The translations under genes and the position numbers were made by a program. Shown here piece after piece: positions 15,101-30,100 of a stretch of DNA of 64,000 bases (position 1 is its first letter; every line of letters starts with the position of its first letter). Below the pieces are notes generated by a model that did no database searches, was not told the origin of the DNA, and saw only the letters and a list, made by a program, of their open reading frames with translations. This DNA is from Sipunculus nudus. Taxonomy: Eukaryota > Annelida > Sipuncula > Golfingiida > Sipunculidae. The DNA is taken from the NCBI GenBank assembly GCA_026874595.1, contig CM049318.1, positions 13,995,241-14,059,240 of the forward strand. Reading direction: 5' to 3'.

Positions 15101-18100
15101 TGGGACTGAAGACACCGCCGTAGAACCCCAAGTTGTTTCCACCCACCTCACCCACTCGCACCTGGACAAATCCAATACATACAAACACATGTAGTATGAA
15201 TAAAATGATATACTGTCAACAACAACATGAACTACAGATTGACAACCCTTTACTGTCATTGAGGCCACTGAAGTCCACTCAAGATGGATACCTAGAATTC
15301 TTTCCTTTGGGTAGATTCTCAGAGTCAAACATTTTTATTATTTATTTTTAGTTCACAAGATTCACATTATACTAAAGCAACTCCTCTCAATAATCAATGA
15401 CAAAAATTTCATGCAGATAAAAAAATAAGCTGAGAAAGATATTGCTTTCAATCTAGCCTCATTGAACAAATATTTCTTTCAGGCTCAACTATAACAGACA
15501 TTTCTCCAAATGCTACATAAATATAAGATATACAAATAGTGCTCCAGAACATATGACCCAACAGCTCAACAGTCTAGTATTTAAATGATATTCAGCTAAG
15601 GTATTACATCATGCCGTTTGCATATTTACCTCTTCCAGCCACACACCAGAGTTTGGATCTGGTTTCCATAAAATCATTGTTTTATCCATGGATGCTGATA
15701 GCAGGCACATAGATTGGTGTCTTCTCCCATCTGAAAGAGAAATTCTTATTAGGATTTACAATAAAAAATTCTAGAATGCAGAATTTTGTATTCTCATATC
15801 TAAGATAAAATACCAGTCATGACTGAAAATAATGGGAAACTGTATAAAGAATGAGAATTTGGTCACTGTCTTAAAGGGCAAAATAAGATTTTTATTGTGG
15901 TTTGTGTATGTTTGTCAGATGGGTCCGTGGCCCGATGTGGCTCTGTCTCTTTAATCAGGATGTAGGCAACTACGTGTTAACAATCAGGGATAGGGCCTGG
16001 TACAAGCACAGGTATCTAGGTGCAGAAGAGATGGTAAGGTACAGGTCCTGGTACAGACACATTACTTTATCTGAGTACCCAGGCACAGGTACTTTATTAC
16101 ATACATGGGTACAGGTACAGATAATTTTGATTCAATTCAAAGGCATTTCAAATATTAATAAGTAAACTAATCCTCTATATGCAAGTCACATGTTCATTTC
16201 CATTATCATACATATACCTTTAGTACATTTCACCTGGTATAAGTACTTTGGTCTCAGATACAGGTACCAGGTACTTCCTACTCATTACATCCAGGTACAG
16301 GTTAAGATACTCTGAACTGGGTACCTAGATGCAGGTCCAGGTACAAGAAATCAAGACTAAAGTAATTACCCCTGGTGAATATCCTAATACACACAATATT
16401 CTCCTATAGTGTCCTATACCTGTATAAGTTGCTGGTTGCCATCGGATACTGTAGACCCAGTTCTCATGTCCTGCTAGTACAGACTCAAGACTTACTGCAT
16501 AGTAACGGGTACAATCTAAAAATATAAAAACCTTCATCAATATCTGATGTGATAATTATATACAATGTCATTAAAACCTGATTTTTTTCTCAAAATGTTC
16601 TGTATTCCGTATTTGTTCATTTTGTTTGCTACATCTACACTGACATACCATTCAAGGGGGCAAGGTAATTTTAAAGTGATTACATGTAAGTTACTGTCAT
16701 TGTTACAGATGCAAACATGTTACAGATTGGAATTCTTCAAATGTTATATTTAAAAAAATGTCATTTAAAAGCATATTTCTTATTTATTTTTAATAATTCT
16801 CTGGTAATTTCCACTTGAAAAACAATCCACTACAATTTTGGATTTTTGATGCCTGCCTTCATTTCAGGAACTAATATTTCTTTACAAGGACTGGCACATA
16901 TGTACTAATGCTTTGCCAATGGTTGCTGGCCTCATTATTTATGCGTAAAGACAAACCAGGTAACTTACCTTGACTTTTAAAACTGAATGTATTTTCTTTC
17001 ATTTTTATCTCTTCATCCAATGAGAGGTCAGCTATTCTCTCTGGCAACGTGACCTGATTTTCATCTCGGGCTGAGATTCTCCAGATTCGGATAAAATAAT
17101 CCTGAGCACAGCTGGCTAATAGTATGTCTCCTTTATCTGAAACAAAGGAGGTGATATCAAACACTAGCTGTAAATACATGAATCAGTAGCCATTTATATG
17201 ATAAAATTATATCAAATACTAGCTGTAAATACATGAATCAGTAGCCATTTACATGATAAAATTATATCAAACATATAGGATGAAACTAGTCATACAGAGA
17301 ACTGCACTGCAATGGGCATCCATCCTACCATTATCTCTGTAAACAGCCAGTATTCTCTACATTATATTACAAATGATGAATGAAAAGAATACATTTTACC
17401 GTAATCCAAAAACTGATTTAATATAATTAAGATAAATACTGGTACAGTTCGGATAATACATAATATTAAGTTATAAAAATATGGGCATGTAAAACTCCTA
17501 TGCCATACCACAATGTGAAAATAATGTACAGGGACACATAGAAGAATACTAGATATTTCTTGGCACCGCAGGTACCATAGTATCCCCAGACAATTAATCC
17601 CCCCCCCCCATCTTCAGCAACAATTAATATCATACCACACTCATAGAAAAGGTCACACTCACAGAAAAGGTCATGACTCAAATTTCAATATAAATCATAC
17701 CCTAACCAATGTCTATGTATATGCATAATATGAAAGAAATCTGTCCATTAGTATTTGACTTATAATGCTCACAGTACTGTTAAGTGGCAATGATGGGGTA
17801 TTAAACGGCACTAACACAAGTAAAAGAATAACAGGTGGCGATACCAGTTTCCGGTACATGACAACACTATCCAAGAAATTCGGTCAAGTTGATTTTTGGA
17901 CCAATCAATGCATCCCTTATTGAGACATTAATGATTTTGTGTGATTTTCACCATATATGGCAATTTTCAAGGTCAAGGCCACTCTCATAGGAAAGGTCTT
18001 GACCCCAATTTAAATAAACATCATCCCATAACCCATATCTATGTATATGCATAATATGAAAGAAATCTGTCCATAAGTTTTTGACTTAAAATGCTCACAG

Positions 18101-21100
18101 TACTGTCAAGTGGCAATGATGGGGTATTAAACGGCACAAAAACAAGTAAAAGAATAACAGTTGGCGCCACCTGTTTCCGGTACATGACAATACTATATAA
18201 GATCTTCGATCAAGTTGATTTTTGGACCAATCCATGCATCCCTTATTGAGATATTAATGATTTTGTGTAATTTTCACCATATATGGTAATATTCAAGGTC
18301 AAGGCCACTCTCATAGGAAAGGTCATTACCCCAATTTATATATACATCATCCTATAACCCATGTCTATGTATATGCATAATATGAAAGAAATCTGTCCTT
18401 TAGTTTTTGACTTATAATGCTCACAGTACTGTTAAGTGGCAATGATGGGGGTATTAAACGGCACGAAAACATGTAAAAGAATAACAGGTGGCGCCACCTG
18501 TTTCTGGTACATGATATTACTATCCAGGATCTCCGGATAAGTTGATTATTGGACCAAAAACTGCATCCCTTATCGAGATATTAATGATTTTGTGTGATTT
18601 TCACCATATATGGCAATATTCAAGGTCAAGGTCACTCCCATAGGAAAGGTCATGACCCCAATTTAAATAAACATTATTCCATAACCAATATCTATGTACA
18701 TGCATAATATAAAAAAAATCTGTCCATTAGTTTTGGACTTATAATGCTCACAGTACTGTCAAGTAGCAATTTTGGGGGTATTAAACGGCATGAAAACAAG
18801 TAAAGAATAATAGGTGGCACCACCAGTTTCTGGACCATGACAACCCTGTCCATGATCTTCGATCAACTTGATTTTGGGATCAATCCATGCAAGATTTCTT
18901 GAGATATTTAAGAATTTGAATGATTTTCCCAAACAATTGCACCTATTCAAGGTCAAGGACACTCTCCTAGTGAAGGTCATGACCTCATTTTAATTAGGCG
19001 TCGTCCTCTCACCCATATCTATACATATACCAAGTTTGGTACAGATCCGTGAAATATTTTTTGAGTTATCGTGCCAACAAGATTTATATGCGGTGGCGGG
19101 GGGACCGGTATGAAAACATAGTATCCCCCGACTTTGTCTGGGGATACAATTAGTACTATGTACAAGCTCACAGAAGAATGAAATGACCAACTTATCAAGT
19201 TATTTCAGTTTAAGGAGCAAGTTTAAATTAAGTCTTTACCATCTACTGTGAACTCCATCCCCCGTACCCAGTCCTCATGACCCTGCAAGACCTGCACCAG
19301 TGTCATCTACAGAAAAAGAGATCAAATATGTCATGGTATACATAATGTAACAAGTCACAGTAGACATGTTTACATATTTTGTATTTCTCATTATTTGCAG
19401 CAAGTTCTACAGAACCAATTATAGATAAAGATCTTTGGAATTGGTTACAGTGTGCACTGAAAGGACTATCAGGCTTTAAGGTCACTTTGTATGTATGTCT
19501 CTCGCATGTTTCCATGTGTATGGTTTAGAAAGGTTACAGATGTACAACCAAACACGGTATTAAACTTTGAGTCAGCTAATAGATCCAAATATTTATAACC
19601 TCTTGTTTCGACGAAAGTGATTTGTAAGTTTTTGTGCCTGATAAAGCATGTTAGCCTTATATATGCTGCTTTTTCTTGCAAAATGTTAGTGTGACTCACC
19701 AGTCCTTCTGTCTTAATATATAACCTGATTTTCTGGTCGTCCCCTCCACAAGCCAACATAGGTACTGGAATAACAACCAAATATGTACATTAAAACTGCA
19801 AATCTTAACATCCCTTTCACTGTAACTTACTGTCCATTTAAATATGGTCCTCAATTCTGAACAGATTTTCTCACTGTGTTATTAATGATAGGGCCAGTGA
19901 AAAATATAAAGTTACAAGAAAACAATATGTTTTCACTATTGATACAACTGATTAAAAATTTTCTTCTAGAGAAGTCCTCCTATATTTACAAAAATCCCTG
20001 TATCTTTTTTTGCAATAGTAATTACCCATTTAACATTAAGTGAGAGAGCAAGGAGTGATATCCTGTAATGGTCCATTCCAGAAGTAGTGAGAATTTAGCA
20101 CTCCCCGTATCTATCTGATGGGATAAATTCCCTGCGTGGAAGTGTTAGTGCTGAGGTGCACTTTTTTTTACAAAGGGTATGAACTGACAGAATACTCACT
20201 TGAACTCCCAGGCAGAACAACCCAAGAAAGGGCCATGACAAACCCTGTCCCAAAGGTTATAGTCTGAACACAGTCAAAGGTATCTGAAACATGCAGAATT
20301 ACAACATAATAAAGCATCAACAATATTGCTGAAATTACATTACAGTGTTTAATACCATTAATGAAAAAACAAGGAACCCATGGGTCACGGCGCTCATTTG
20401 TTATATATGATAAAAAATATGATTTGGGAATGAGGCACATGACGGTTTTGTGTGGTAATAAATATAAGCTTTATTATGAGTTGTTGGTGTTTAGCTTATG
20501 TATGATTTTGATAGTATCTTTGGAGACGAGGACTGATTTCATTTATTTTATTAACAAATCGAGTGCTATTGTCACACAGATTTTGACTTGGCCATATCAC
20601 TTATAAGCAGCACATATAATGATAGAGTTAAACTATTTATTAAAATTAAATAACAAATATTGTGCCAATTTAATTAATTTTAAAAAAAATACTGAGAAAA
20701 TCATATGATTTTTTAAAATAAAATAAAAAAACTGAAATTATTATTAAAATAATATTATAGAATATATTCATGAATGCATTCATGAATATGTTTTGAAAGT
20801 ATCTGCACTGGTATTCCAATACTTTCATTTTTACCTGAATTCCCGTTCTTAGGCAATAACATTTTTTAATGCAGTACATATTCATATTTGTATTCAAATA
20901 CATTTGCAAAGCATTTGTACCATGTCTAGTATTTATTCAGTTTTAGCCAAACAATGATGTTGAGAATCCAGAATATACAAAATTCACAAATTTAAATAAT
21001 GATCATAAGTTCCTGGTTTTATGGCTTTTATTTATATAAAAAAAAATAAATGTAATATATTCACTTTGGACTACTTTCACATCAACCTACACACTAGACA

Positions 21101-24100
21101 CAGTAGGAATCTAGATTAATATTATCAACTGCATCTTTGTCTATCATTAATTTCCTTCATATGATCCCTAATGATTAGTAATGAATAATATAATTTATTT
21201 TTTTTTTCATTAAAATTGAACTGAAAATACCATATATAGGTGACTGCATCGTGTTATTTGGAATAACACTGACATTGACATACTATCCATCCATACAAGA
21301 TTCTTACATCATCAGTAACTGCAAGTTAATTTCCTGTTACTCATCAATGAACAAATTCCTTTTCTATTAATTTTTCTTTAATTTGTTATTAAAAACCAAT
21401 AAAAATTTATTAATTTATTGTTTATTGTTATGTTGTTTTTCAAAACAACTACTAGATGTGTTGGGTTGGACACCTGAATCAACTGTGGCTGGGCATTAGC
21501 TGTCTGGCTGCCCCAGTGTATGCCTTACCTTAAGCGTGCATAATTTGTTGAAAGGTAAACAAGGTCAACATACAGGTGACTGCAGAGGGGCTGAGTAGAG
21601 CCTGGGTCTGACATGGACTCATCAAAACATTAATAAAAGCTAAAATTTTTGGCCAATTTCTTTCAGCTTTCTAAACTACAAAGCTGAAATCCTTATGTGT
21701 GCATGATATGAAAATTATATCAACAGTGCTCTCAGGAAACAAACTTGCCATTGTCAAAGTTAGGCAAAATTTAAGGTACTTATTTTATATTTACACTAAT
21801 AACTTATAAAATTTGAAAAATTCAGAACTAATTTTGGGTATTCAATTGAATCTTGATTAAATAATGTTACATCCCTGACAAAAAATCTCTAGCTTCAGCA
21901 ATCCTGTTGCTAAGGGAGTAAATATATTTCTTGATTTTTTAAAAAGTGCATTATGTTTGGGCCCATAACTTAAAACAATTACGCAATACTGACATCATTT
22001 CTGGCATGTCCATAGCGAATGTATAGAAAAATATGTATATTATATATGATCAAAGTCAGATCTGTGGTTATGATATCAGGCAGTCTTAAAGTGTAACAAT
22101 GGGTTTTTAATGGAAAAATGAAGTTTTTCATTAATATCTTGAAGGAATTAAGTCCTAGTGCCCAAATTATTTGCATGGTAGGGGATTTTGGAGACATCTA
22201 CCTGTATTCCAAATTTAAGGAACTTAGAGCTGAAGCTGGGGAGCTGAGCTCTAGCAAACTGTATAACACTAGCTTGATGTAAACAATATGTGACATGGTG
22301 CTTGAAAACTTGAATAAAATCTACAGTTTTTGATCAACTGGTTTCAAATGTTTGGTGTTAACAGTTGAAATGGTAACAAAAACATGCTTTGAAAATTAAA
22401 TCCGCAGCGGTTACAGGAAAAAAACTTGCCATGGTCAAAGTTGGCCAAAATTTAAGGTACCCATTTTTTATTTTTGCTAATATTTTAAACAAGTGACCCA
22501 TGGGTCATGACGCTCAGCTGCCAAGCATGACCTGTGACATCATGGACTGAGATTCACAACTTCCAGTCAAATTTTGAAGAACCAATTTGCTAATTTGTTG
22601 AAAATTTTCTATGACAACAGAAATATATATCACCTATGTCTGGTTTAAACACAGTGAATTGATGGTCTGAGGAAAATGAATGATTGTTAAGCTATCAGGA
22701 ACTATTCCAACAGCTTGCTTGAAACCTGTCAGTCTCAAAAGGAACACCACAAAGGGCAAATATAATATCAAAATATATAGCAAAAATCAAGGAAATACAT
22801 GCAAGAATTATTGAGAAACATGTGCTTCTGTATGAATTTTTATTCAATACAAGCCAACTGTACTGCACTTTTATAAATGATGGTAATATTTATTCAGAAA
22901 TATTTGACCCAATCCTTTACAAGATTACATAAATATACATCCAACTGCATTCACTTTAACTGTTCTTGAGATAATATGATCAAAAGGAATTAAAAGATGG
23001 TTGCCTGGTGGCCATATTGGACTTCTGACAAGTCTGAAATCAGACAACAAACATTCTCTAAATCGGACCAAACATTAAAGAAAAATTACTGAAACTGCCC
23101 TGAAGAAAGAATTCTAAGGTGGCTAACTGGCAGACATAATGGATTTCTGACAAGTATGACATTTGATATCCCACATTCTCCAATAAGAGACCAAACTTGG
23201 GGCAAATTATCCAGTAATAAATGTCCAAAATAATTCAAAAGGCATGTCCAGGCCCTCATATCAGATTTATAGATATGCAATTGTAAAAGGTGTAAGTCCA
23301 ATATTTTTATTATAACTCTGCTTTCAATGGGGTCAGCAGGGTAGGTAAACTGCCAAACCTGAAAGAAAAGAAATGCAGAAAGCATGACTAAGAGTCTTGA
23401 AATAAAACAAAAAGCCATCCTAAATCAAGGTACACATCCACATATTATGAGAACAAACACTTGCTTTTATATGTGGTGATATATATTAAAATATTCAGAT
23501 ATCTAGGAAACTAAGTTTATTGCTAGGATTTCATAAAATAAACTGCAAAATGTTCCCATCATCTTATAAATCAGTAGCTAAACCTTAATACTATACTCTC
23601 ATAGTCTTAATGCCTGGCTGAAGCATTCTGACAACAGTGTTTTTGTTATGAAGTAATGAGGTACTTATCACTGAGCCTTATCACTTAATAGGCTGATACA
23701 AAAGGGAGTCATATGTCACCAGTGTCACTCACAATTACAGCCACACAGGGAGATGTACCAGCTGGAGTGGGATGTTTATATATACAAGAAAAATAGAGAT
23801 GGTCTATAAAATAAGTAATTGTGAACATCCCTGACCTATGACCTTGGCCTTTTGCCCATATATCAACGGGATTCTTTCTAAATGATGGGTAACCACTGAC
23901 CACTTAAATCTGGTGTAATTACTTGGCAACCAATGGGTGAATAACTTTGACCTGCAACCTTTAACCTGCTGACCAGCTGACCCCAAAATCAATAAGTTAT
24001 TTATTTAAGCAAAAAGACCCATAAATATGAAGTTTGAGTCAAACTGAGTGATGCATAGATGTGGCATATGTGAAAGACTGAAGGTTTGGGTTGAACAGTT

Positions 24101-27100
24101 ACACTTGAAATATGCTCACAAGCATTTAGAACAATTAAATATTGTGAACTTGACCTTTGACTTTTTTGACCTCAACATCAATAGGCTTCTTCCCTTATTG
24201 GTAGGTAAGCCATATATGACAGATGGAAGGTACATATTGAAAAGTTTGCCTGAAAATGACTCCACACAAGAAGTTGATGCTGTGAACTTGACCTTTGACC
24301 TCAAAATCAACAGGTCTTTTCCCCTGTTGGCAGAGAAGCGATATCAGTGCTGGAAGGTTCGGTATGAAAAGTCTAGCTTGAAATGTGTCCAATACCTTTT
24401 CAAAGAAGTGGATCCTGTGACCCTGACCTTTGACCTTGTGACCTCAAAATCTATAGGATTCTTCTCCAACTTAGTAGGGGAGCTATATGTGAAAGATCAA
24501 AGAATTGGGATGAAAGGGTTGGCTTAAAATGCATCCACAGGCTTTTCAAAGAAGAGGCTCCTGTGACCTTGACCTTTGACCTTTTGACCTAACAAAAATT
24601 ATGGTTCTTCCCCTGTTGGTAGGTGAGCTGTATGTGAAAGATGGAAGGTTTGGGATGAAAATTTTGTCTCAAAGAGTTATTTCTGGGGGGTGCAAACACA
24701 CCCCATAACTTTGAGAATATAGGTCGCAGTGACCTAATTTCAGGTTTGCAAGGAGATCTTTTTATAACCTCTAAGACTGCAAAGGGTTCAGAGCCCTAGC
24801 CCCTACGGTTACGACTTGTGCCTTGCTAACGGCCGGACGGACGGCCGGCCGGACGGACGGACGCCGGACAAAGACCCATCGCTATAGCCCAGCATGACTG
24901 AAAGTCAGCTGAGCTAAAAATTTAAAAGATTTTGATCTTATTTTAGGTAAACAATTTAATTTTGATTAATAAAAAATTATTAAAAAAAGTGCTTAGCTTT
25001 AACAAGTTTTGTGTTAAGTGATCAAATTTCTTTCCTCATTATTTACAAAATGCATTATGTTTGGGCCCATAAATTTCTTAAATTATATAATACAGACCTA
25101 ATTTCTGGCATGTTCATAGGAACTATATGGAGGATTATTTATGGTAAATATGAGGAAAAACAGATGAGTGGTTTTGATATTAGGAACTCCTGAAGTGTGA
25201 AAATAGGTTTTTAATAAAAAATTGAGTTTTTTCCTTAATTTCTCAAAGGAATGAAGTCGCAAAGACCCAGTTTTCGTCTTGGTAGGAGATCTTGGGGACA
25301 TCTAACAGTATGCCAAATTTTGAATTCCTAGGTCTTACCTTTTCAAAATGTGCCACATCTACGGACAGACAGACGGACGGATGACGGACAATGTACCACG
25401 ACTATAGCTCAGATGACTTAGAGTCAGCTGAGTTAAAGACACAGTTATGATCAAATATTATTGATTTATCCAGTCACATTACAACTGTTCCTTCTTTAAA
25501 AAGATAAAGAGCAAAACTTTTGTTTTTCCCCCATCTACTTTTCAAGTACATTTATCCCTGATTTAAGCCTTGAAAAATACAAATTTATAATTAAGTGCTG
25601 TTTGCTACAATAAATGATATCTACTTTATTCATATACTGATAAATCTGGAAAGAATATTATTGTCAGTAAAGACCAATAGCTCTAAATAAGGCCCTCACC
25701 CCCTGATGGGTCTTATTTTGTAGGGGGTGGAGGAGGGGGGGGGAGGTGTTTTCTTAGATCCCTCAGAGAGCAAAACCATCAATCACAAATTCTTTATTTT
25801 TTCTACTACCTTGTCTTGGACCACAGCTCCATAATATGCTTAAAAATACTCAAAACCTACACTTGTTGGTTATTTATTACCAAATCCAAAACATATAGAT
25901 ATATAAATTCACACAGATCTGTACATAACCACAACAGACAAATTATTAAGGACATGTAGCAATGTTACCTGACCCTTCCTTTCTCTCCCATATCCTGAGT
26001 GTTGAATCAACAGATGCTGAAGCAACCAGAGTTCGAGGCTTGGACCCCTGGCTCCCTCTAGAGGCTGTGTAGACACCATCGACTAATGTTACAACACTGG
26101 TGTGGCCAGCAAGGGTTGCTACTGGGAAATACTGAAATGAAATGAATATGTAACTGTACATGTTCTGATAAATATGAAAGTGTTCTACATGAAATACTTC
26201 AAGATTTCTGGATTAAGACCAGGAAATCTTAAATAAGGTCTTATAAGACCACCAGTCTATTTTGACCACAATGTTTGAAAGCATTCATATTAGTAATATA
26301 TACACATCGGTCAAATAATCTTAGTTATTTTATAATATACACATAATTAACTTGTTTTTTTTGTCACTGCATTGAGGCTTTTAAGCAACTCTTATTCAAA
26401 ACCAATCAGTTGCATATAACATGTTTTTCTATGTGACCAGTCTAAATATCATTTGAAAAATAATTAAAATTATTTCTGAATCTTTAATTAAATACATAAT
26501 TATACATACCTGAATTAAACATCTTATTTTCAAGAGCAATAATTTATTTGCTAAATTGCTACTGATCAAAATGGAAATAAATGAAAATTTACTTTGTTTC
26601 CTGAAGCATTCCAAACAATCACCGTCCCATCAGTGGAGCCAGAGAGCAGTTCATCTTCCCCTGTAACCAAGGAACAAGGGACTCATGGGTCACGGCGCTC
26701 AGCTGATCATGATTGGACTATAAATGTTTCTCCACTGTGATACTATATCGAGTCGAGAAAGCTTATGAATATCATGGACATGTTGGGCTATTATAAAGGA
26801 ATGTAATGTAATATGTGAGTAAATGATAAATGAAATTACCTGACTGATGGATTAATAGAGTAAAATATAGTGGTTTATTTTTATTTATTAAGGAGGGGTT
26901 GAAAATCGTGATATATTTGAGCAAATATGAATGCAATCACAGCAGTAATAAGCAGTAGTAGAATGATGATAAGGCTATTTGTTGAAGGATCTAAAGTGTA
27001 TGGTAGTCTGCAAGCTTTCAATTTGACAGATATGAAGTTATGGTTAACTATGCTGATGAAGTGATTTATGAATTTGTGACTGTATGACACAATATCTCTT

Positions 27101-30100
27101 TAGTCTTGACAAGGTACATTATTGTGATGCCCACTATGTCTACATATTACACAATATTGACATAATTTCTGGCATGTACATAGGTACCTATGGATGAATA
27201 GTTATACAAAATATGAATATATCTGATTCATCTTGATCTTGCTTACTGAGGCTGATTTTGGGATGGGGTCCGAGAAGGGAAAAGTGAGGGCAGCACGAAG
27301 GTGGATATAGAAATATTCTATTGTAATGTTTTGCATTTATATAAGAATATGAAAAGCTAAGAGGAATGGGGCCCTCCTACTTGGTTATAGTAAAGTTCTA
27401 AATATATGATTGCAAACTAATACTCTGACAAGACTGTCATGAAGAAAAACAGTAAAGTTTTGAGATAATGTGATGCATATGAACATTTACAGATGGACAG
27501 GCAAGTGGACAGAATGGACTAATACCTTTATTTCACTTTCAAGGGAATAATGCATTTAAGTTTATATATAAGCCTATTTTTTTAAGCATATCCACTTTTT
27601 CCATTTAGAAGTTTTTATCTGAATCATTTTTTTTATTTACAGGTTTTATAAATTTTTAATAAAAAAAAATGAAAATTTAAGTTAAAATATTAGAATTGTT
27701 GCAAAAGTTGAAATCATTATATATACAGAGTAAAAAACTGAAACTATAAGTTTAAATATTAGAATTGTTGCAAAAGTTGCAATCATCATATATCCAGAGT
27801 GTAGCTCATATTGGGTCATATTATGCATACACATATATTTTATTATTTTTAAATCATAAATCTTTAAACTGAATTAAAAAGAAAATAATGCCACAACATG
27901 GCATCTACAAGAATATTCCTTGAATCACTATTAAAAAGTTTTGCACACTGGAGTTTTCAGTACATGCTTAATTTCATTCACCAAAATAAAATAAAAGATT
28001 CAGTAAATTTGATAAAATAAAACATCTTTTCAAATAAAGTATACACACTGTTGGTGGAATAAGGGACAAACAATATCATTGTGCTAATTACTATCCCAGT
28101 TTTCATTTATTACTGGTCAATTTCACACCTGGTGAAGTTTTTACTCTTCTGAAGTAAGGAATTACTTATCTGATTAACATTCACACTTTCACAGCAATAC
28201 ACCACTTTGTGGACACAATTTAATGTACACTTTAATCATAGAAACCCTGGTGGTACAATACAAAATCTAAAAAGTAGCATAGCCTACAATAAGAATGAAT
28301 AAAATACAGAAAATAATAACATTCATCTAGTTTATGCACCATCTGGAGGGGGGGGGGGAGTGCAGGGCAGAGGGGAAGCCTGCTGGTAGTGGCCAAGCTT
28401 AGGCAAGGCAAGCTGCCTGGGGTGTGTTACATAATGCAAGTGAAGGCTGTACTACTAGGTGGGCTAGATGTAAACAACACTTGACATGGTGTATGAAAAC
28501 ATGAATAAAAGCTATTCTTTCCAATCAATTTCTTTGAAATTTCAGATTTTAAAAGATTAAATCCTTATGTTTATATGCTGTGAAAATTAAATCAACAGTG
28601 CCAAAGTTGGACAAAATTTAAGGTATTGATTTTTTACTTATGCAAATAACTTGAAAAAATTGCAAAATTCATATCTAATTTTGGGTAAACAATTGAATCT
28701 TGATTAAATAAAGTTATATTCCTGAAAAAAAAGTCTCTAGGTTCAGCAATTCTCATGTAAGATGAGTAAATAAATTTCCTGATTTTTTTAAAAATTGCAT
28801 TATATTTTGGCCCATAACTTCAAAATAATACCCAATACTGACCTAATTTTTGGTATGTTCATAGAAAATGTATGAAAGAATGTGAATGCTAAATATGACC
28901 AAAAACAGATCAGTGGTTTTGATGTTAGGCAGCCTTGAAGTGTAACAATGGCTTTTTTATGGAAAACGGAGGTTTTTCCTTAATATCTCGAAGGAACGAA
29001 GTCCTAATGATCTAATTTTTGGTTTGGTAGATTTTGGGGACATCTAAAATTATGCCAACAGCCTGGGGAGCATAAAGATGTGCACTGAATGACCTACAGT
29101 CATCAAAGTGGACTGCTTGACAATGTAAGGGAATACAACAAGAGCCTCTACAAAAAATTCAATAACTAGCCTAATTTTGCAGCTTTTATTTTCAAATTTC
29201 AGATTTTAACAGATTAAATCCTTATGTGTACATGCTGCAATTAAATCCACTACTTACAGGAACAAGTGGCCCATGGGCCATGACGCTCAGCTGAATTCAA
29301 GGAATGTTGAACAATGAGCGAAATGACTGCCAGAGTGCAAACAAATCATGAATTTTGTGAAAAGTCCTCAGAAATGGGTTTCAGTGGGCTTTTGGACAGA
29401 TGACAACTTCATTTGAAGGTCTCATAAACAGAAAAAAAAATGTGTAAAAATTTGAAAAAAATACAGGTAGTGCCACCAGTCTGCAGGAACTGATGAAACA
29501 CTGCATGATCACTATATATCCAAAGAATCATGGCTATCAAGGCATTAGCTATTCAGATACTGGAGCTTTTGTTTGTATCAAATTTTTAATTATTCTTGGG
29601 GGTATTTATGAGCCCTATAGCTCGGAGAATATGGGTAACAGAAACCTAATTTCAGGTTTCCAAGGAGATTTTTCATTAGTCTCCCTGGATGTCAAGTAAG
29701 AAGATTCTAGGTACAGCAGTTACAGTTTGTGGCATGTTAACAGATGACCACTTCATTTGAAGGTCTCATAAATAGAGAAAAAATGCTTTAAAAATTGAAA
29801 AAAATACAGGTGGCGCCACCAGTTTGCAGGAACTGATGGAACACTCCATGATCAATATGCCTGAAAAGAATCATGGAGATCAATGCATTGGTTATTCAGA
29901 TACTGGAGTTTAAATTTGTATGAAATTTTTAATTATTCTGAGGGGTACTTACTACAAAGGATATGGGTAACAGAGACCTAATTTCATGTTTTCACAGAGA
30001 CTTTTCATGAACCTCCCTTGATGTCAAGTAAGAAGAATCTAGGTCCTGCGGTTACGATTTTGTGCCCTGTTAACAAATGACAACTTCTTTGAAGGTCTCA

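Larger units (their letters stand above)
21480..25437 (+). mobile_element. Two-monomer repeat element A, split by a nested insertion
   Basis: Two ~680-bp tandem monomers share GGTCAAAGTT.GGCAAAATTTAAGG (21754; 22434) and a TTGGGCCCATAA / GGGGACATCTA phrase. It ends in a GGACGGACGG tract and a near-palindromic hairpin TAGCTCAGATGACTT...GCTGAGTTAAAG near 25404-25437. The second monomer is interrupted by the element at 22489-24917. With that removed, the sequence on either side rejoins in register with the uninterrupted monomers at 28600 and 32510. No transposase gene is present. Confidence 0.7.

Noticed and set aside
23086-23418. Minus-strand frame starting after a CTTTCAG acceptor ([10 protein letters not shown]...)
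   Set aside because: Considered as an extra ELP2 exon, but exons 4 and 5 join directly in phase and match the family without it.
24048-24527. 159-residue plus-strand open frame
   Set aside because: Lies over the ~140-bp tandem repeat of a HINE-like element; the protein-level repetition simply mirrors the DNA repeat.
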